Program-made: the position numbers and the translations under genes
From: Auriscalpium vulgare
Lineage: Eukaryota > Basidiomycota > Agaricomycetes > Russulales > Auriscalpiaceae
Direction of reading: 5' to 3'
Assembly: GCA_019915015.1 (NCBI GenBank)
Contig: JAHBBC010000002.1
Coordinates: 992,001-1,056,000 of the forward strand
Length of the DNA stretch: 64,000 bases
Notes under the pieces: model-generated
What the model was told of the DNA's origin: nothing
Databases searched by the model: none
What the model saw: the letters and a program-made list of their open reading frames with translations, nothing else
Shown here: in pieces, positions 34,590-47,087 of the stretch
Numbering within the stretch: position 1 is the stretch's first letter
Layout of the letters: each line of letters starts with the position of its first letter

Positions 34590-35624
34590 GATGGTAAGTG
34601 TGGAGGATGTCTCGAGGCGCAGTGAGTGGCACTGGCAGGGCGCGGCGACGTCATAGGCACCGAGGCCGGCGTTCGGCGGCGGTCGGACGGCGACCGGCCG
34701 GGCACGGGATCAAAAGGCTAATAGGGTCGTCGGGCCGAGGAGCCGTTGCCATGGAGAAGGAGGCCGGCGACGAGGGCGGCTTCCGCGCGCTGGCGTCTCG
34801 GTCGTGTGCAGTCCGCCATCGAGTCCGTCTGTGCTCGCTGTCCGGTCACATACTCTTCCTCATACCGCTGTCTTTACTCTCTTCCAGTTCTCTCGCCTCC
34901 GCTTGGCATCGTATCCTCCACCATTGTCATTATCATTATCCTCGTCGTAAGGCCCGCTTTTTCGATCAAATTGCGACGCTGACCCCGCGTTGGGCGCCTT
35001 TCTGCGGGGCTCTACAGGCCGAGCGCATATATTCCTTCATTTCCTTGCTCCACGTGTTCACTGGACCCTCGAGGTCGCCTGTCGCTCGCTTACACCTTCT
35101 TTCCACCTCTCTACCATCGCTTTGCACTGCGTGCCAACGTCCGGTCGTGCAGCGCATCCGTCACACTCGTCCGGGAACTTTCCATTTTCGCTGTATTCTT
35201 TGCCTGGCCTATACCCTTCGCTTCCAAGCATATATCGCAGCAACACACTTTCCTCTGCCCATCGCCCCACCCTCCTTTCCGGCATCTCTGTCATCTGCAC
35301 GTTTTCCTTGGCATCTTCACGGTCCTTCGGTACGAAACAGCTCCTGCTGACACAATTTACAACACTTGGACCACTCCCTCCTGCCCGTAATATGTAAGTC
35401 GCAGTGCTTGCTCCTACCGCATGCCCGATTTCTGATCGCCGCCATGTCCTTTCCCACCGTCTCACCATACATCCGAACACGATCCATCACAGGCTATTTC
35501 TTCCGTGTATGTGCACTTGACGCTTACCCCGACCACAACCGTATACCTGTCCCTAGTTGTGAGTTCCAGGCATTCATCATCGTCAACTCCGCTCACGCGC
35601 GCCTCCAGTCATGTCAAAGCTTGC
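34590..35624. other. Divergent upstream region of anoctamin and the Ser-rich gene
   Basis: About 1 kb between two divergent starts. The half nearest the plus-strand gene is rich in pyrimidines and CTTTC/CTCTTCC runs, and it could hold 5'UTR introns. No separate gene is supported. Confidence 0.45.
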
Positions 35625-38600
35625 ATGGCGTTTTTCTCATCGTCAGGCTCTGAAGTGAACGAACAGCGTCTCAAACGATCTACATCTTTCGACCGTCTTC
35701 ACGCCCGTTCGCGGCGCCCCTCGCGCGGCGCCGCGCCCCCACCCCCACCCACACCCGCACCCCCCTCCACTTCCTCGAGCACATCACGGCCCACAAAGCC
35801 TTTTGTACATCGCGGCCAGCCGCCATCCCCCCTGCCACGGTCCTTGCGCTCCGGCCCCGGCCACGTGCTTGCAGCCTTGGAGCCCCCGCACAGCCCATAT
35901 TCCCTCGAGCATTATTCCGACTCTAGCGGCAGCAGCCAGCGCCGATCATCGAACCACCCCAAATCAAAAGAGGCATCGCCTTCACGTACAAAGCATCAAC
36001 TGATAGCAGAGGACAGCAAGCGCTCTCATAATGTCATCTCAACGTCTGTCCGCCCGACGGCTCATCAACGTATGCCAGACGAATTCGGAGAATGGGCATC
36101 ACCAAGGCAGTCTACTGTGGCGTCGTCTCCCTATACGCCATCCTCCAATAAATCTTCCAGCAGGCCTCTCGGTCCCTATTCCGGCTCCGTATCCGACTCT
36201 GGCATGATTGACCGCTCCCCACACCGATTTGACTACCCGTCGCCCTCTTCACGCCCGAAAACACACCTATCACCGCTCGACGCCCGACATGGCCCCCCAT
36301 TATCACCTGGGCACATCACGTCTGGCAGCTTGTCCGACGGCGGCAGCCCGTCAGAACGCGCCTCAAGCCCGCTGCTAGCCCATCAGCTGGATGTGAAGCG
36401 GCTTCTTAGCAAGCCCGCCGCGCCGTCGCGCGCCTCCATGTACTCTATCACCTCGGACTCGGACTCGCCTGGTCCCGCCGGCGTGCGCAGCGCGCCCCTG
36501 TCGGGCCCCTCGAGCACCGACGTCCGCTGGCCCAGCATGGCGAATGAATCTCGCAATGTGCGCAGGCGCAGCACCGGTGCATCCCTGATCCTTGCAGATT
36601 TCGACGCGGAGGCCAACCGCTCTCGCCTACTCTCCTCCAACGTCGCAATGAGCAACGCCTCGCCAACATCGGCCTCCACCGCAGCAAAGGATAAAGTACG
36701 GCAGCGCAATGTTCTGCGCAAGAACTCGGCCAGTGCTCCCAGGCGTCCGGGACCTTCGTCGGCGCCCCCTACGAACATGGCGATCCCGGAGGCGCGCAAC
36801 TCGAGCAACTCGAGTCCGTCTAACTCAGCGAGCCGGCTCGTGGCCTCGCAGCTTGCAGTGCTCTCGCGACGCAGCTCGCCCGCGTCGGCGGTGTCCTCGC
36901 AGGGCAGCGGCAGCGGCTCCTCGCGCTCGCCCCAGCCCACGCCCGTGTCCACGCCGAAGCTGACCCCGGCTGGCGCAATCGCACGCGCATACAAGGAGCA
37001 GGACCAGCGGCGTGAGACACTCGCCGCGGCGGCGCGCCAGGAGGACATTATTCCCGCGCAGCGTGCTCGCGCTGGCGAGGTAAGTGTCGATGCCTTCTCG
37101 TCGCGCTGCGGCCCTCGTTGACGTGATATCCTACAGTGCGCGGATGAGGAGAACGAGCAGCCGAGTACGCCTTACTACACAGTCTTCGGCAGCACGTCGG
37201 GTCGCGTCGTGGCCGTCGGCAGCGCGGAGGATGCCGCGTGGACATCAGTTGCATACGCTGCAAGCACCAGGAGCGGGAGCGCGTCCGCGCCCGCATCTAT
37301 GCGGCGGTCTCTGTCTCGCAAGGTATCTGGAAGGTTCCGAAGATCGAAGACCACGGAGAGCTCCGGCACCCCGTCTGACGGCCACGACGGCGGGCGGCGG
37401 GGGCGGCCGAGCCTCCAGGAGCGCCGCTCGACCAGCCTGCCGAAGGAGGGTCGCAAGAGCCTGCGCGTGTCAACCGACAGCAGCTACGTCGAAGTGGACT
37501 ACCCCGCGGCGCAATCTGTCCCCTCGCTGTCGTCAGGCAAGCGCGCCGACTCGGGCAAGTCTACTCCCGAAAACAGCCCCGCTTCGGGGCGGGGCAAGGA
37601 GAAGGAGGATGAGACGTCCTCGGGCGGGCGGCTGTGGAAGCTCGTCAAGCGCATCAGCTCCAGCGGCCTGCGCGATCGATACTCATCGGGGCCGAGCACC
37701 CCGCCGCCGCCAGTGCCAGCAATCCCGAAGGACCTACTGCCCCTGCCCACGCGCGCCACACTGGAGGTGCATTCGCCCGCAGCGTCGATGTCCGTCGAAC
37801 GCGGCGCCGTCAACCGCTTCATGGACTCGCGCACATCCATGAGCGCCGTGCGGCCCCCAATGACGCCGCTCGAAAAGCCGCCACCAGGCAAGACGAAGCG
37901 GCCGTCCACCGGCATGAAGACGGGACGACCGAGCACATCACCGTCGCAATCATCATCGGATGTGGCGTTGCGCTTCTTCGACCGCACGCAGTCAGCGCGG
38001 TCGTCATCGTCGTCGTACGGCGAGGAGCTACCGCCGGTGCCGCCGTATCCCACGTCGCGGCAGGGCTCGCCGGCGCAGGAATCCCCCCGCGCCTTTGATG
38101 AGGTGCGATCGCCGCGGCCGCGCAAGTCGCATGCGAAGCACGCGACGGTCGATGCGCGGGGAAGCCCGCCGTCGGCGACGCTGCCAGCGAGACGCGGCAC
38201 GTCGTCAGAGAGGACGCGGCCGGACTCTCGAAGTTCGCCTGACATCCCGATGTTCTCGGTGTCTGACGCCGTGAACAACTTCGTAGCGCGCAAGCCGACG
38301 ATCAGCACACCCGAGCGTCCACCGCTCCGCATTGTGCCTCCCCCGATTCCGCAGACCGACGCGCTCGCGTCGTCGAGTGTCCCGCCACGGCCGCCGCGCA
38401 GTACCCACCGACCGACGACCACCCCGCCCGCCGCGTCCCCCACTACGACGACTGCCGCCACGAGTGCATTCCCGAACACCCCGATGGCGCTGCTCAACCC
38501 TGATCGGAGCGAGGTGGCATCGCCCGCCTATCGCCATAGGGACTCAATAATCAGCGGCCACAGCGATGCGTCCACCGCGCGGCCAACGCCGTCCTCGATT

Positions 38601-38801
38601 GAGCGCTCGCCGGCTGTCGCGCAGGTCACGTTCCGTGAGCTGGACAGCTCCCCTCGGCAGGCGTGGACACAGAAGCAGAAGGAGGACAAGTGGGACGACC
38701 TCCTAGAGCGCAGCGCGCTGGCGGGCGGGACACTGCACCTCGGCGACACGGGCGGGTTGCTATCGGACACTATTCGATTCTCTGGCTACTCGGATGTTTA
38801 G
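35625..38801 (+). CDS. Large disordered Ser/Pro/Arg-rich protein
   Basis: Two exons (35625-37079 and 37137-38801, intron GTAAGT...CTACAG) give 1,039 residues. Nearly the whole chain is low-complexity Ser, Pro, Arg and Thr, with many SP and RxxS sites that look like kinase targets. More ordered patches are TPYYTVFGSTSGRVVAVGS directly after the splice, SMRRSLSRKVSGRFRRSKT, GGRLWKLVKRISSSGLRDRY and the C-terminus KEDKWDDLLERSALAGGTLH. A PPPPPTPAPP tract near residue 37 could bind SH3 or WW domains. I do not recognise a family. Similar Ser-rich fungal proteins act in polarity and signalling, but that is only analogy. The start is the first ATG of the long frame. Confidence 0.75.
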
Positions 38802-39107
38802 GTTGTACGGGCTCGTATACATATTTTCACATCGCTATCTCACCCTCGAACATATTTCTTCCGCACCTCAGCATAGTAATACCCCTGCTGCATGGCCGTG
38901 TTTTTCTCACTAGACGTCAATACCCCCGCAGAGTAGTGTAATAACATATTTAGTTGCATGCTGCGTGTCCGCGTAAATGAGCGCGTTATTTGGGTGTGTT
39001 GACGCGTTCTGCGCTGCCATACAAGGCAATAGTACCACGTCAGTAACACGCTCACCCACGGCCAGCCTTTCTCTTCCGTCCATCCCACTCCTTCCAACAC
39101 CTTATCT
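38802..39107. other. Spacer between the Ser-rich and membrane-anchored genes
   Basis: About 306 bp of AT-richer DNA combining 3' flank and promoter. I see nothing coding in it. Confidence 0.5.
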
Positions 39108-40329
39108 ATGGGCTCCGCGAGCAGCAACATCTCCTCCGAGGCCATCCTCACCGCCGTCGTCGTCGCCGGCGCCATCACCTACGGCTACTTCCAGTACACA
39201 CGCCCGTCCAGCGCACCCGCGCAGACGCCCTCTGGACCAGGCAAGAAGAAGGGGAAGAAGGGGAAGCACGTCGCGGACGTCCCGCAGGCAGACGTGGCGT
39301 TTGCCCCGCCTACTGTCGTGCGCTTCCCACACGTCATCCCGGGAGAGTTCGAGGCCTCGATAGACAAGTCGAAAAAGTCGAAGAAGAAGAAGGGCAAGAA
39401 GGCTGCTGCGGGCAGTGCGTCGGACGCGGTCAAGGAGGGCGGTGAGCAGCAGGAGCAGGGCGAGCAGTCCGACGCGTCTGTTGGCCCGGCGCCCACGCCG
39501 ATCCCGGCCAAGGCGAAGGCAGCGTCCAAGGCCAAGAGGCAGGCTGCGACGCAGCTTGACCCTACTCCCGCGGAGGCGCAGGAGGAGCGCTGGACGCGCG
39601 TAGAGTCGAGGAAGAAACAGCCGCCAGCAGCGACGGGCGGCGAGTCCAGCGCGGATGGGAAGAAGGCCAAGCCGAAGCCCACGTTGTCGACGGCGGACCT
39701 TGCGACGAGCGATGCAGGCATCACCACGTCGGTGACGACGGGCAACTCGTCCCCTGCGACTGAGAAGACGACCGAGGATGAGCTGCCTGCATCAGGCGGA
39801 GACGAGTGCGTACAGCTGTCATGCCATTTCCGCCCTTATGCACACTGCTAACGCTCTGCAACTGCTGCTTGCAGGAGTGCACCAGAGGCCTCCACGTCAG
39901 AACGGCCTTCTGCGCCCCAGGTCATACGCATCCAGCCCGGGGAGAAGCCTGCGAAGGGCTTCACATGGGAGGACTACGAGGGTGTCCAGGTTGGCGAGGA
40001 CGCCGACGGTGAGGATGACGGGGGCTGGGGTGTCGTCAAGAGCAAGCGCAGTTCTCGTACGCCTCTTCTCCTCAGTCGATGCACATTTCTCTTCATCACA
40101 CCACGCAGGTCTGAATCAGACGGCAGGCGGACAGTCTACCCCAAACTGGACGTCATCCAACACCCCGTTGACGAAGAAGCAGCGCCAGAACGCGGCGAAG
40201 CGCGAGGCGCAGAAGCTCGCGAAGCAGGACGCCGCGGCGGACCAGCAGGCAGTGCTCGCGCGACACAAGCGCGAGCTCGAGCGCGCGCGCATGGCGGAGC
40301 AGTTCTCCACGTCGAAGGGAAAGCCGTGA
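39108..40329 (+). CDS. Membrane-anchored Lys/Ala-rich hypothetical protein
   Basis: Three exons (39108-39805, 39875-40056, 40109-40329) give 366 residues. An N-terminal hydrophobic stretch (AILTAVVVAGAITYGYF, residues about 11-27) looks like a signal anchor. It is followed by strongly basic Lys-rich segments (GKKKGKKGK, KKSKKKKGKK) and a long Ala/Pro/Thr disordered region. The C-terminal part is more conserved-looking: KPAKGFTWEDYEGVQ, DDGGWGVVKSKR, then a charged helix KKQRQNAAKREAQKLAKQ. The layout of single N-terminal anchor, basic linker and C-terminal helix suggests an ER or outer mitochondrial membrane protein facing the cytosol. No family recognised. Both splice joins keep frame. Confidence 0.78.
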
Positions 40330-40560
40330 GCTCAATTTGCTGGCATTGGGTGGAGAAAGGTCATTTTGGAATTGATTGCATGCGCCTGGGGATTCAAGCG
40401 CACTGCTGCGCACGTATATCGTATCGTTCACTTTATTGCCGCTCATTTTACCACATCTTTAGCTTCTCTGTTCATTTGCAACATGCATGTCTCTGCGGAG
40501 CCTGGTCTCCACTGAGGGCCCTTTGCCATGGACATTTCCCACAAAATCACAGGTATCCAG

Positions 40561-42818
40561 CTAAACTTCTTGCTCGTAAGTTTCTTCCCACACGTAGTCG
40601 TCGCCCTTCTCGCTGCCCTCGCCATCACCCTCGCCCTCATCCTCACCACCCGTCGCCTCACCCGGTACGACGCCCGGCCCACGCCCGAGCCCAATATCCC
40701 CGCCACCCTCTTCGACGAACGGCAGCACGCCCTCATCCTCGTCCTTATCGTCCATAGTATACAGATCCGTCTCTTTCGCGTCGCCGTCAGCAAAGAGGTC
40801 TTTGAGCGCGTCGTAGTTGATGCGCTTGCTGTAGCGCGAGTTCTTTTTGAGAAGGTTGCGCACGGACTCGGCGGCGGTGCTGCCGTGCGGCGTGGACGCG
40901 TCGCGCGGTTTGGTAGACGACTTCCGTCGCTGAAGTTCCAGCATAAGCATTAGCAATAAGAGCATCTGAGAGGAGTTACCTTCCGGCTCTTGGCTGCTTG
41001 GTCTCCATCTCCGCCCTCTCGCTGCTCCCCTTTCGCTGCAAACCGCGAGCAACGATGTTAGTTATTACAGGCAATTGGACAACGCACGCACCGGCAATCG
41101 CCTCGAGATATTCCCGGTTCATCTCCACCCACACGCGCTCCTTCACTTTCACCTCCTCTTCAGTGAGTAGGAACCTATCGAGCTCATCTTCGTCAAGTCC
41201 CAGTAGCTCGTCGACTTCCGAGAACTGCGCCTGCCGCCGCTCATCTGCCTCGGTCAGGGCGCTGCTGAGCGCGGCACCTTTCTCGTTGTTGAGGAACGTT
41301 GATACTTCCTCCACGAGTACGGTATCAAGCGATGCCTCTATTGTGGACGCGGGCGTGGCTTCCAGAGGCACATCTGCATCCTTCTCGGGGAGATCTTCGA
41401 GTAGCGTAGCGGATGTAGAAGCGATCGGCTCGAGGGCCGCAGGTGGGAGGGGGGAATGTGTCGGGCCAAGCAATGCAGGGTCAAGGAGCGCGGGGTCGAT
41501 GTTGGAGTCGATGAGATGTGAGGAGATCTCCTCGGACTCTGGGAGAAACAGAGGTTCAGGCACCATGGTGCCTGCCAAAATACCTTCGTTGAGGAGTGCG
41601 GGATCTACAACGGGACGTTGCATCTCTGTGTCTTGAGCCTGCTCGTCGTCGTTCTCTTCGTCACTCTCCTCGACCCTCCGCCGCTTCCTCTTTCGCTTAT
41701 CCACCTTCTTGCGCCTCTTCTTCCCGGCACCCTCGTCGTCCGCCTCCACCTCCGGCTCGTCGTCTTCGCCTTCCTTCTCCTTCTCCTTCCCCTTTGTGAA
41801 CGCAGGCGGGTCCATCTCCTCCTCGAGCCAGACATTGCGGAAGTCCGTCAGAGTCAGCGCGCCGCTCGGCGTCTCCTTGAACTCCTTCAGCCGCTTCTTG
41901 AGCGTCGTGTCTGCAATCTTCACCACCTGCACGATCTCCTCCACCGAGCGGCGGAAGTTGTTCATCCGCGCCGCGAGCAGCAGGCACGCGCCGCAGATGC
42001 CCGCGGGGCGCCGGCCCTTGGTCATCCAGTCACGGTCGAAGCGCGCGACGAGCCGGATCGCGTCCGTCGCGACCTTGTGCGTCTCGTCGCCGAACTCGAG
42101 AAGCGCGGCGAAGCGCGAGATGTAGTGCGAGGGGTCGACAAGCGGTAGGCGCAGATTCAGCGTCTGCACGAGCTGCAGGTACGTGTGCCCGAGCTCGAAG
42201 ACGTTCACCTGGAGGAGGTCGGAGAAGTCGATGAGCATATATGTGCGCGTTTCCTTCTGGCGGCAGGCGACGTAGAGGCACACCGCGACGACGTTCAGGC
42301 TCTTACGGCCCTTGGTGAATTTGTGCTCGACGGCGAGAGTGTACAGTCGCGTGGCTGCGAGGGCAACGACCTCTGACAGGCGTAAGATATTGGCGATGCT
42401 TTGGATTTTGCGATTCGCTGAGATGCTGTATTAGCCTGGCACCAGCAGAGTCTCGGGAGGGCGGCGTACCGTTCGCGATAGTCTGCTCTCTGGACTCGTT
42501 GTTTCCTCTGTTTCCAAAGGGTCCACCCATACGAGCATGAGCTACATCTTTGTCAGTCTCGTCAAGCAAAACGGAATTGTCTGACCACGTACTCGCTCCC
42601 TGGCCGACATATGAGCCCTGCACCATTGCCGCGCCAGTCGACGTCTCCCCAAAGGTTACTTCATTGACGATGGCATTCTCCTCCACCACCGTACCGCATT
42701 GCACGCAGAACCCGTTACCGGCTGCGGCATCGTATTCTATCACAGTCCCACCGCAGTCGGTGCAGACGACCTGCGGGAGTCAGAGGAGGTTCCCGGAACA
42801 TGATTTGAACTCACCATC
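40561..42818 (-). CDS. BRF1: TFIIIB subunit Brf1 (TFIIB-related factor)
   Basis: RNA polymerase III initiation factor for tRNA and 5S genes. The start codon forms a one-codon first coding exon (42818-42816, then GTGAGT). After a 45-nt intron the zinc ribbon reads VVCTDCGGTVIEYDAA, then GNGFCVQCGTVVEENAI (two CxxC pairs). Cyclin folds follow: KSLNVVAVCLYVACRQKETR, MLIDFSDLLQVNVFELG, RRPAGICGACLLLAARMNNF, IVQVVKIADTTLKKRLKEF. The C-terminal half is acidic and ends with the Brf1 block SKRINYDALKDLFADG near 40800, which contacts TBP/Bdp1 in the yeast protein. Stop at 40561. It is convergent with the membrane-anchored gene (231 bp apart) and divergent from the BUD20-like gene. Confidence 0.96.
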
Positions 42819-43015
42819 GCGCTGTTGCTTCGGAACTATCGATACAAACCGGCGCAAAATACAGGTATAAAGATACAGGCGGGGAAGGAAGAGAAACGGG
42901 TCGACGGGACAAGATGAGGAGCAAGAGACGAGTCCGAGACATAGAAGCGGTGACATCGGCCCGCTCGGCCGTCGATTTTGTCTGTGCTTCCACTTGCTTC
43001 CCACTTACACCTGCC

Positions 43016-43575
43016 ATGGGCCGACTTCGTCGTTCACGCACACACAAGGCACAAAGAGATGTCCACCGCGCTGGCCGTACACGAGTGAGTGCAGACTGCG
43101 ATCGCACACGTCTCCAAGCTGACGCCCTGTCGTTCAGGCTCGCACAAAAGACTTGGACCAGATACAACTCATAGACCTAGATCCGAAGGTTCGTATCTGT
43201 ATCTTTCCCTTCTGCTGAAGTAGCGGGATTCCAGGCCTCACGCATATTCCCCAGAATCGTTCCAAGCTGGAGGCCCAACCACTGGACTTCGAGAAGCCGG
43301 GCCTGGCGCAGCACTACTGCGTCGAGTGCGCAAAGTGCGTTTCCGATCTTCTTTCTGTCGCTACCTGTTTTCTGAGTACTGCGAATCGGATTAGATATTG
43401 TGAGTCGGATGCTGCGCTGCAATCTCACCGGAAGAGCAAGGTGCACAAACGGCGGTTTAGGGCGCTCAAGGAGCCTGCGTATACCATCGAGGAGTCGGAG
43501 AGGGCGGCAGGTCTGGGGAAGGAGGGCAAGCGGCCCACGACAGTGCTAGTAGAGCAGGACCTGGCTATGGCATGA
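43016..43575 (+). CDS. BUD20: Bud20/ZNF593-like C2H2 zinc-finger protein
   Basis: Small shuttling factor that binds pre-60S ribosomes and helps their nuclear export in yeast. Four exons (43016-43084, 43138-43188, 43255-43334, 43395-43575) give 126 residues. The start MGRLRRSRTHKAQRDVHR and the segment LDQIQLIDLDP are family hallmarks. The finger is HYCVECAKYCESDAALQSH followed by RKSKVHKRR, in which CVEC supplies two Cys and the two His sit in SHRKSKVH. The usual length is about 120-165, so this is a compact full-length form. It starts about 200 bp from BRF1 in divergent orientation. This pairs two genes tied to growth (Pol III transcription and ribosome export), which is compatible with shared control. 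Confidence 0.93.
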
Positions 43576-44311
43576 TACATGATGCTTGGCCTGCGAGCCC
43601 GGGTGGTCAGCGTGTACGATTTCCTTTGGCGTAAAAGTAAGTATTCACGATCTTCGTTAGTCGCCCAATGTCATACATGCACAGCGTTATATGTGTGTTC
43701 TGGATCTGCTGACGGTCAGAAGGGATTCCAAAATCAGGGGAACGGACCGAGCGGTACATCAATATCCATGTACTTTGCTACTCGACCGTGACCGTCATGC
43801 TAGTGACGTGAAAATGCGCAGGGATAGAACGCTCAGGCTGCGCAATCTGCAGTCGTAGTACTGTAGCGCTCCATGACGTTGCTCGAAAGGTGATCGATAA
43901 TTATGAGAGAATATTGACTCAGCAGGATATGAAGAAGGGCTGTCGGCAGAGCTCACGGCTCCTGGGCTCGTCCTCTCCGCCTACGAGCATCAGTGCGACA
44001 CTGGCCATGGAACGCACTTCGAAGATCTGTCTATACATCGCCACAAACCACCCAAACCGACGAGATGAGAGACTACGTCGAGACCTACAATTACATGCAG
44101 TGCGAGCTATGGCTCAAGCAGAACCTGACATCGCCCGCGTCCCGCCACTGGCAGTATGTAGAGTCACTAGTCATGGGCCAGCAAAATAAATATCGATCCG
44201 CCAGCCACCCACGAGTCTGCAACCAGCTTTTGAAAAGATGAGAATCATACGAAGAATGGACAAGATGGACGTCAGCTTACACCAGAAATGCGCCACCCCT
44301 ACCACGTACAA
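43576..44311. other. Spacer between the BUD20-like gene and APN2
   Basis: About 735 bp between convergent genes, longer than the other convergent spacers in the window. Frames near 43890-44240 are short and lack domain character. I see no gene or repeat. Confidence 0.4.
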
Positions 44312-46555
44312 TCAGGGTCTTTCCTGCCCGTGGGCACGCAATGCTTCGCGCTTCACCTCGCTTGCCCACTTGAAGAAGTCGCACTTGTACCGCGGGTCGA
44401 CTTCCTCTCGTAGCCGTTCGCTACGGCCCTTGTCGTACCCAGGACCAACCGGTCTGCAAAATACATGAGGGCCGCGAACTGTGACACGTTGGTGATGGAC
44501 TTACCGCGAACAAACGTAGAAGACCTTGCCTTTATTCGGGCCTGGCTTGTTGACGCGGAATTCCTTTGCGGGCTCTCCGTGGACTGCGCACTTTGGCGGG
44601 GGCACTGGCGCAAACAGCGTGGACCACGCTTTCTTGCTCTGCGTTGGATCTTTACTTTGCGAGAGCACAGATTCACTCTGTGACGGCGCCGTGCTCTCCT
44701 GCGAGAGCGATAATTCCTGCGCGAGACGGAAATCTGCGTCCAATTGCTCTTGCGTCTCGGCGGGGTATAGGGGAGGGGAGCCTGATGGCGCGCGCGATGA
44801 TGTCCCAGCCAGCGCAGGTTCGCTGTCCGACACCTCGATGACATCGGAGGGCTGAGAGGTAGAGCTTTTGGTGAAGAAGGACGAAAGCTTCGCCTGTCCG
44901 GACTTCAACTTCTTCGACTTGGAGCTCGAGGAAGCTGCATCTGATCTCTGTCTCTTGCGCTGCTCCTGCGACGGTCGCGGTATACTCTTTGTGCGAGATG
45001 ACGGTGTGCCATTATCGACAGCCAGATTGGAATATGGTCCCGCGACGCGTGGTATGTGGGAGGGGGACGGGGACTCCACCTTTGGCTCTCGTACCGAAAC
45101 TTGCTCGGAGGGTGAAGGGACTGAACACGGTGCACCAAGACCAGACGACGAGGCTAGCGCATCAAAGGCAGTCGACAGGGAAGGCTGCACAGGCTTCGAA
45201 GCCGGTATCTCAGAAGCCGACTTTGAGTCCGACGCTGCACGCTTGCCAAAGAAGTTCGACATGAGCATCTGCTTGCCTGTGAACTCGTTCCAGTACTTCG
45301 CCGCAAGGCGAGGCGCCTCGCGTTTGCTTCCATCCATCTTCATGGCTTCCCGAAGCGTGCGCTTCTCTCCATCCAATGTGATCTCGTCGTGCAGATCGAT
45401 GTATATAGGGCAGTGATCCGACCCTTTAACGGAGGGCTGGATGTCCCCGTGGGAGATCCATGGGAGCAGGCCGGGAGTGACCAGGAAGTAGTCGATGCGA
45501 GTGCCGTAGTTGGTATCCCTTGCACTAATCTTCGTGTTCCAGCCTGCCAGACCGAAGCGTTGCTCAGATTAGTGTTCACGAAGTCAATGAAAGAACATCA
45601 CAAGGAACTTACATGTGTACATGCCTTTCCTATCAGGCCAAAATTTCCGGAGGACATCGATCAGAGGACCATCAGGACCTATCCAGCGGTGGAGCCACGC
45701 ACGCGCAGGATGCTCCCAGAACGTCGAGGCATTGCTCGGCAGATGGCCGTCACAGTGATCAATAGGCGCAGCGCACACGTTGATGTCGCCCACGACGATG
45801 ACCTCGCGCTTCTCCTCTATGAGCTTGCGCACACGCTCCTGCAGCATGAAGTGGTAGTTCATCTTGAACGGCAAACGCGCGTCCGACGTCTCGTTTGGGC
45901 AATACAGATTGACGAGAACGAAAAGCCCAAAGTCGACAACGAGAGCGCGGCCTTCAGAATCTAGAGCTTGCAAGTCGTGCAGCGTATTGCCGTCTGCGTC
46001 CTCCATGAGATCCATTTCGTGGGCATGAGGGTACGACGCGGACACGCGTTCCTGAGGCACCAGCGGAGGTTTTGGCTGCAGCTTTCCTGACAGGCCTTCT
46101 TCTGCCTTCAACGGAACGGCAGTATTCACGTCGGCATAGACGGCAACACCGCTGTAGCCCCCTTTGTTCGCGGGGAAGGAGAAGAACGAATCGAATGAGT
46201 CGGGCACGGCAAAGTTGCGGCCTATTGCAGCGCGGGTAGTCTTCATCTCTGCTGGCCCGTTTGCATGAGGTTCTTCATGGCGAACTCAACGAGCGCACGA
46301 ACCTTGGAAACATATGATATCGCCGCCCAATTCGCGGAGGACATCGTCCCACGTCTTGAAAGCGTTCCACCTGGCAGATTTGTGATTAGACGGCTACGTG
46401 AGCGAGGAGAGGGACGATTCTGTCACGGCGTACGGATGATATTGGGGGATCGTGCGGACGCCGTTCTGGAGCAGTGTGTCAGGTCAGATATCTGGTCTGT
46501 GCGACGCGTCCCCGGCGATCTCATCACGCACGATGTTCCACGAGAGAATCCGCAT
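44312..46555 (-). CDS. APN2: AP endonuclease 2 (Apn2/APEX2)
   Basis: Class II AP endonuclease/3'-phosphodiesterase of base-excision repair. Short first exons encode MRILSWNI, then NGVRTIPQYHP, then WNAFKTWDDVLRELGGDIIC, and join to FQEMKTTR (catalytic Glu). The exonuclease-endonuclease-phosphatase fold continues with GGYSGVAVYAD, LVNLYCPNE, VIVVGDINVCAAPIDHCDG (catalytic Asp/Asn) and GSDHCPIYIDL (catalytic His). The C-terminal half is disordered, with two PCNA-box-like motifs (MLMSNFFGKR and AKLSSFFTKS). It ends in a GRF zinc finger: PKCAVHGEPAKEF, GKVFYVCSRPVGPGYDKG, DPRYKCDFFKWASE. The final intron (GTAAGT...TTTGCAG) lies inside the finger. Stop at 44312. Length about 630 residues, normal for Apn2. 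Confidence 0.94.
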
Positions 46556-47087
46556 GTCGCGCGCGAGGATTCCTCAATGCAGAGGACGATAACAGGTCAA
46601 GTGTGAAGAGAGCAAAGTTTGCATTTGACGGCCGTACGGTAGTTCGTGGCAGGTGCTACGCGCGCGGCGCCTATAGGACTGAGTAATATACGTTGACTGT
46701 CGTGCGCAATATGATGTTCTCATGGACAAGCAATCCTTGCAGCTAATGACCTCTCACTCATCACCATCCGACTGTCCACGGAGGCACATACTTGGAGCCT
46801 CCTGGCGTGCCGCGGCCAAAAGTCTTACACATTGCACATCGTGGGTCGATGATGTCGAAGGGCGCCTGCAATGAAGTACACGAGCCGTCCATTGGCAGCG
46901 ACAGTGGCCATAACTGTCACGATGATTGATTTCGGCTCGACTGTAAAGAACGCCATACGGGTACACAATAACAACATGGAGAACCAGAGGCTCGAGTCCT
47001 CACCAAGGCTACCGTCGTCGTTGTAGCCCCCCGTGCGGTCACATCATAGTGGCATATATGGAAGAAAAGTGCGATGGGGGAGATGGA
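46556..47087. other. Spacer between APN2 and the eL33 gene
   Basis: About 530 bp containing the APN2 promoter and the 3' flank of the ribosomal protein gene, which lie on the same strand. No coding region or RNA gene is recognisable. Confidence 0.4.
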
